A DNA stretch of 64,000 bases from Haladaptatus sp. ZSTT2 (lineage in GTDB: Archaea; Halobacteriota; Halobacteria; Halobacteriales; Halococcaceae): contig NZ_JBAMHQ010000001.1 of NCBI RefSeq assembly GCF_037081775.1, positions 744,001-808,000 on the forward strand, given 5' to 3'. This document shows positions 63,053 to 64,000 of the stretch, piece by piece; position 1 is the first letter of the stretch; the number at the start of each line of letters is the position of its first letter. A program made the position numbers and the translations under genes. The notes below the pieces were generated by a model, which was not told the origin of the DNA, made no database searches, and saw only the letters and a list, made by a program, of their open reading frames with translations.

Positions 63053-64000
63053 ATGACCTCCGACGAAGAGCAGGAACACGAACTCACGCCGGATCGGGCT
63101 TTCGCTGTACTCGGCCACGAGACGCGACTCGCCATCCTGTTCGAACTCTGGAAACAACGCCGTCCCGACGAACACGTTCCCCAGCACCCGATGGCGTTCT
63201 CAGAGTTGCGAAAGTCCCTCGGGATGCGGGACGGGTCGCAGTTCAACTACCACCTCAAGCCCCTTCTGGGCCGGTTCGTTCACCAATCTGCGGATGGCTA
63301 CATTCTCCGACGGGAGGGGCAGCGCGTGGTCAGCGCGATCCTCGCCGGGGCGTTCACCGACGAAGTCGTGTTCGACACGGTTCCGAACGACAAGCCGTGC
63401 GAAATCTGTGGGGGCCAGACCGTCTTCGAGTGCAACACCGACCTGACCCGTGGATACTTTGCGATCAGGTGCACCGAGTGCGAGGGAGCGTTCGGCGGCA
63501 CTGGGTTCGATGGGGCATTGAGCCTGACCGACTCGCTCTCGCCGGTCGGCACGCGCAGCCGGGATCCGGAAGAATTCTACCGGGCTTTGGATGTCATGGT
63601 GAAACACCAAATCATGTCCGCAGTGGAGGGTGTCTGTCCCGACTGCACCGGAACCACGAGTGCGACGCCCAAGGTCTGTGAAGACCACCACGTCGAACCG
63701 GGCCGTCGCTGTGAGTCGTGTGACACCATCTTCGAGGTCCAGTACGACATCGTGTGTGATGTCTGTCAACAGATGATCGGTATTCCGAGCAACCGGTGTC
63801 TACTCACCGAGCCGCGAGTGCTCGTGTTTCTCGACGATCATGGCTACGACCCCTGGTACGACTGGCTCCTGATCGAACTCGAACTGGTCCAACGCCAGAC
63901 GGTCCGCTCCGAGGATCCGTTCGAACTGGAGATGGTCCTCGAGGCCGACGGGGACCGGCTGGTCGCAACCCTCGACGAGAAGGGTGTTGTCACTACTCTC
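63053..64000 (+). CDS. Winged-helix regulator with zinc-ribbon C-terminal part (truncated by window edge)
   Basis: The first 316 codons are present, and the gene runs off the right end. An N-terminal winged helix (LTPDRAFAVLGHETRLAILFELWKQRR, FSELRKSLGMRDGSQFNYHLKPLLGRF) resembles ArsR-type haloarchaeal regulators (DUF7347/DUF7351-like). Three zinc knuckles follow: CEICGG with CTEC, CPDC with CESC, and CDVC. Such regulators are often paired with exported proteins like the adjacent cupin. The ATG at 63053 is chosen; an in-frame ATG 10 codons earlier is possible. Confidence 0.85.
   Translation, partial: MTSDEEQEHELTPDRAFAVLGHETRLAILFELWKQRRPDEHVPQHPMAFSELRKSLGMRDGSQFNYHLKPLLGRFVHQSADGYILRREGQRVVSAILAGAFTDEVVFDTVPNDKPCEICGGQTVFECNTDLTRGYFAIRCTECEGAFGGTGFDGALSLTDSLSPVGTRSRDPEEFYRALDVMVKHQIMSAVEGVCPDCTGTTSATPKVCEDHHVEPGRRCESCDTIFEVQYDIVCDVCQQMIGIPSNRCLLTEPRVLVFLDDHGYDPWYDWLLIELELVQRQTVRSEDPFELEMVLEADGDRLVATLDEKGVVTTL

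Overview
The window is chromosomal DNA from a halophilic archaeon (class Halobacteria). The encoded proteins are strongly acidic. Many exported proteins carry twin-arginine signals with haloarchaeal lipoboxes, and several genes are archaea-specific (Pelota, LSm, L37e, aMBF1, an S1/RecJ-like protein, BAT- and HalX-type regulators). Ribosome binding sites are sparse, with AT-rich boxes placed as expected for TATA boxes. I cannot fix the genus from the sequence alone. Both window ends cut genes: panB at the left (minus strand) and a winged-helix regulator at the right (plus strand).

Left part (0-24 kb): panB, a HAD phosphatase, an acyl-CoA dehydrogenase and aMBF1 lead into a cell-surface block of two paralogous P19/Tp34-like lipoproteins flanking a DUF7282-type surface protein, with an FG-GAP repeat protein converging on them. 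Then come tRNA-Leu(GAG), a DEDD exonuclease, a Thr-rich lipoprotein, a DUF420 membrane protein, purF, the lsm-rpl37e pair, an M42 aminopeptidase, an HExxH metalloprotease, a thiolase/zinc-ribbon OB-fold pair, a Dna2-like nuclease-helicase, an RNase Z-like hydrolase and Pelota.

Middle part (24-48 kb): the NFACT protein RqcH, an anchored aspartoacylase-like peptidase and Elp3 follow Pelota, so translation quality-control genes are concentrated at 22-29.5 kb. Next are an S1/OB/DHH protein whose DHH motif reads DAA, thymidine kinase, MutY, RidA, TyrRS, and a signalling pair (BAT-type regulator, then HalX response regulator). Both regulators have unusually structured upstream regions. An aldo/keto reductase, MsrB and the propionyl/acetyl-CoA carboxylase operon pccB-pccX-pccA follow.

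Right part (47-64 kb): two tandem sodium:solute (NSS) transporters, an SDR, a quinone oxidoreductase, the sucCD operon and DUF378 precede a 750-bp gene-free stretch. That stretch holds a TATA box followed at the right distance by a compact multi-stem RNA-like structure. Old-yellow-enzyme, aldo/keto reductase and LUD-domain genes follow. The last 6 kb look accessory: small exported proteins, a frameshifted membrane protein, a FilR1-type regulator, a 66-bp tandem repeat, an exported cupin protein and the truncated regulator.

The best candidates for something undescribed are the apparent structured RNA at about 54.80-54.97 kb and the hairpin-rich leader at about 39.28-39.54 kb in front of the BAT-type regulator. 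A hairpin cluster in front of the HalX regulator comes next.
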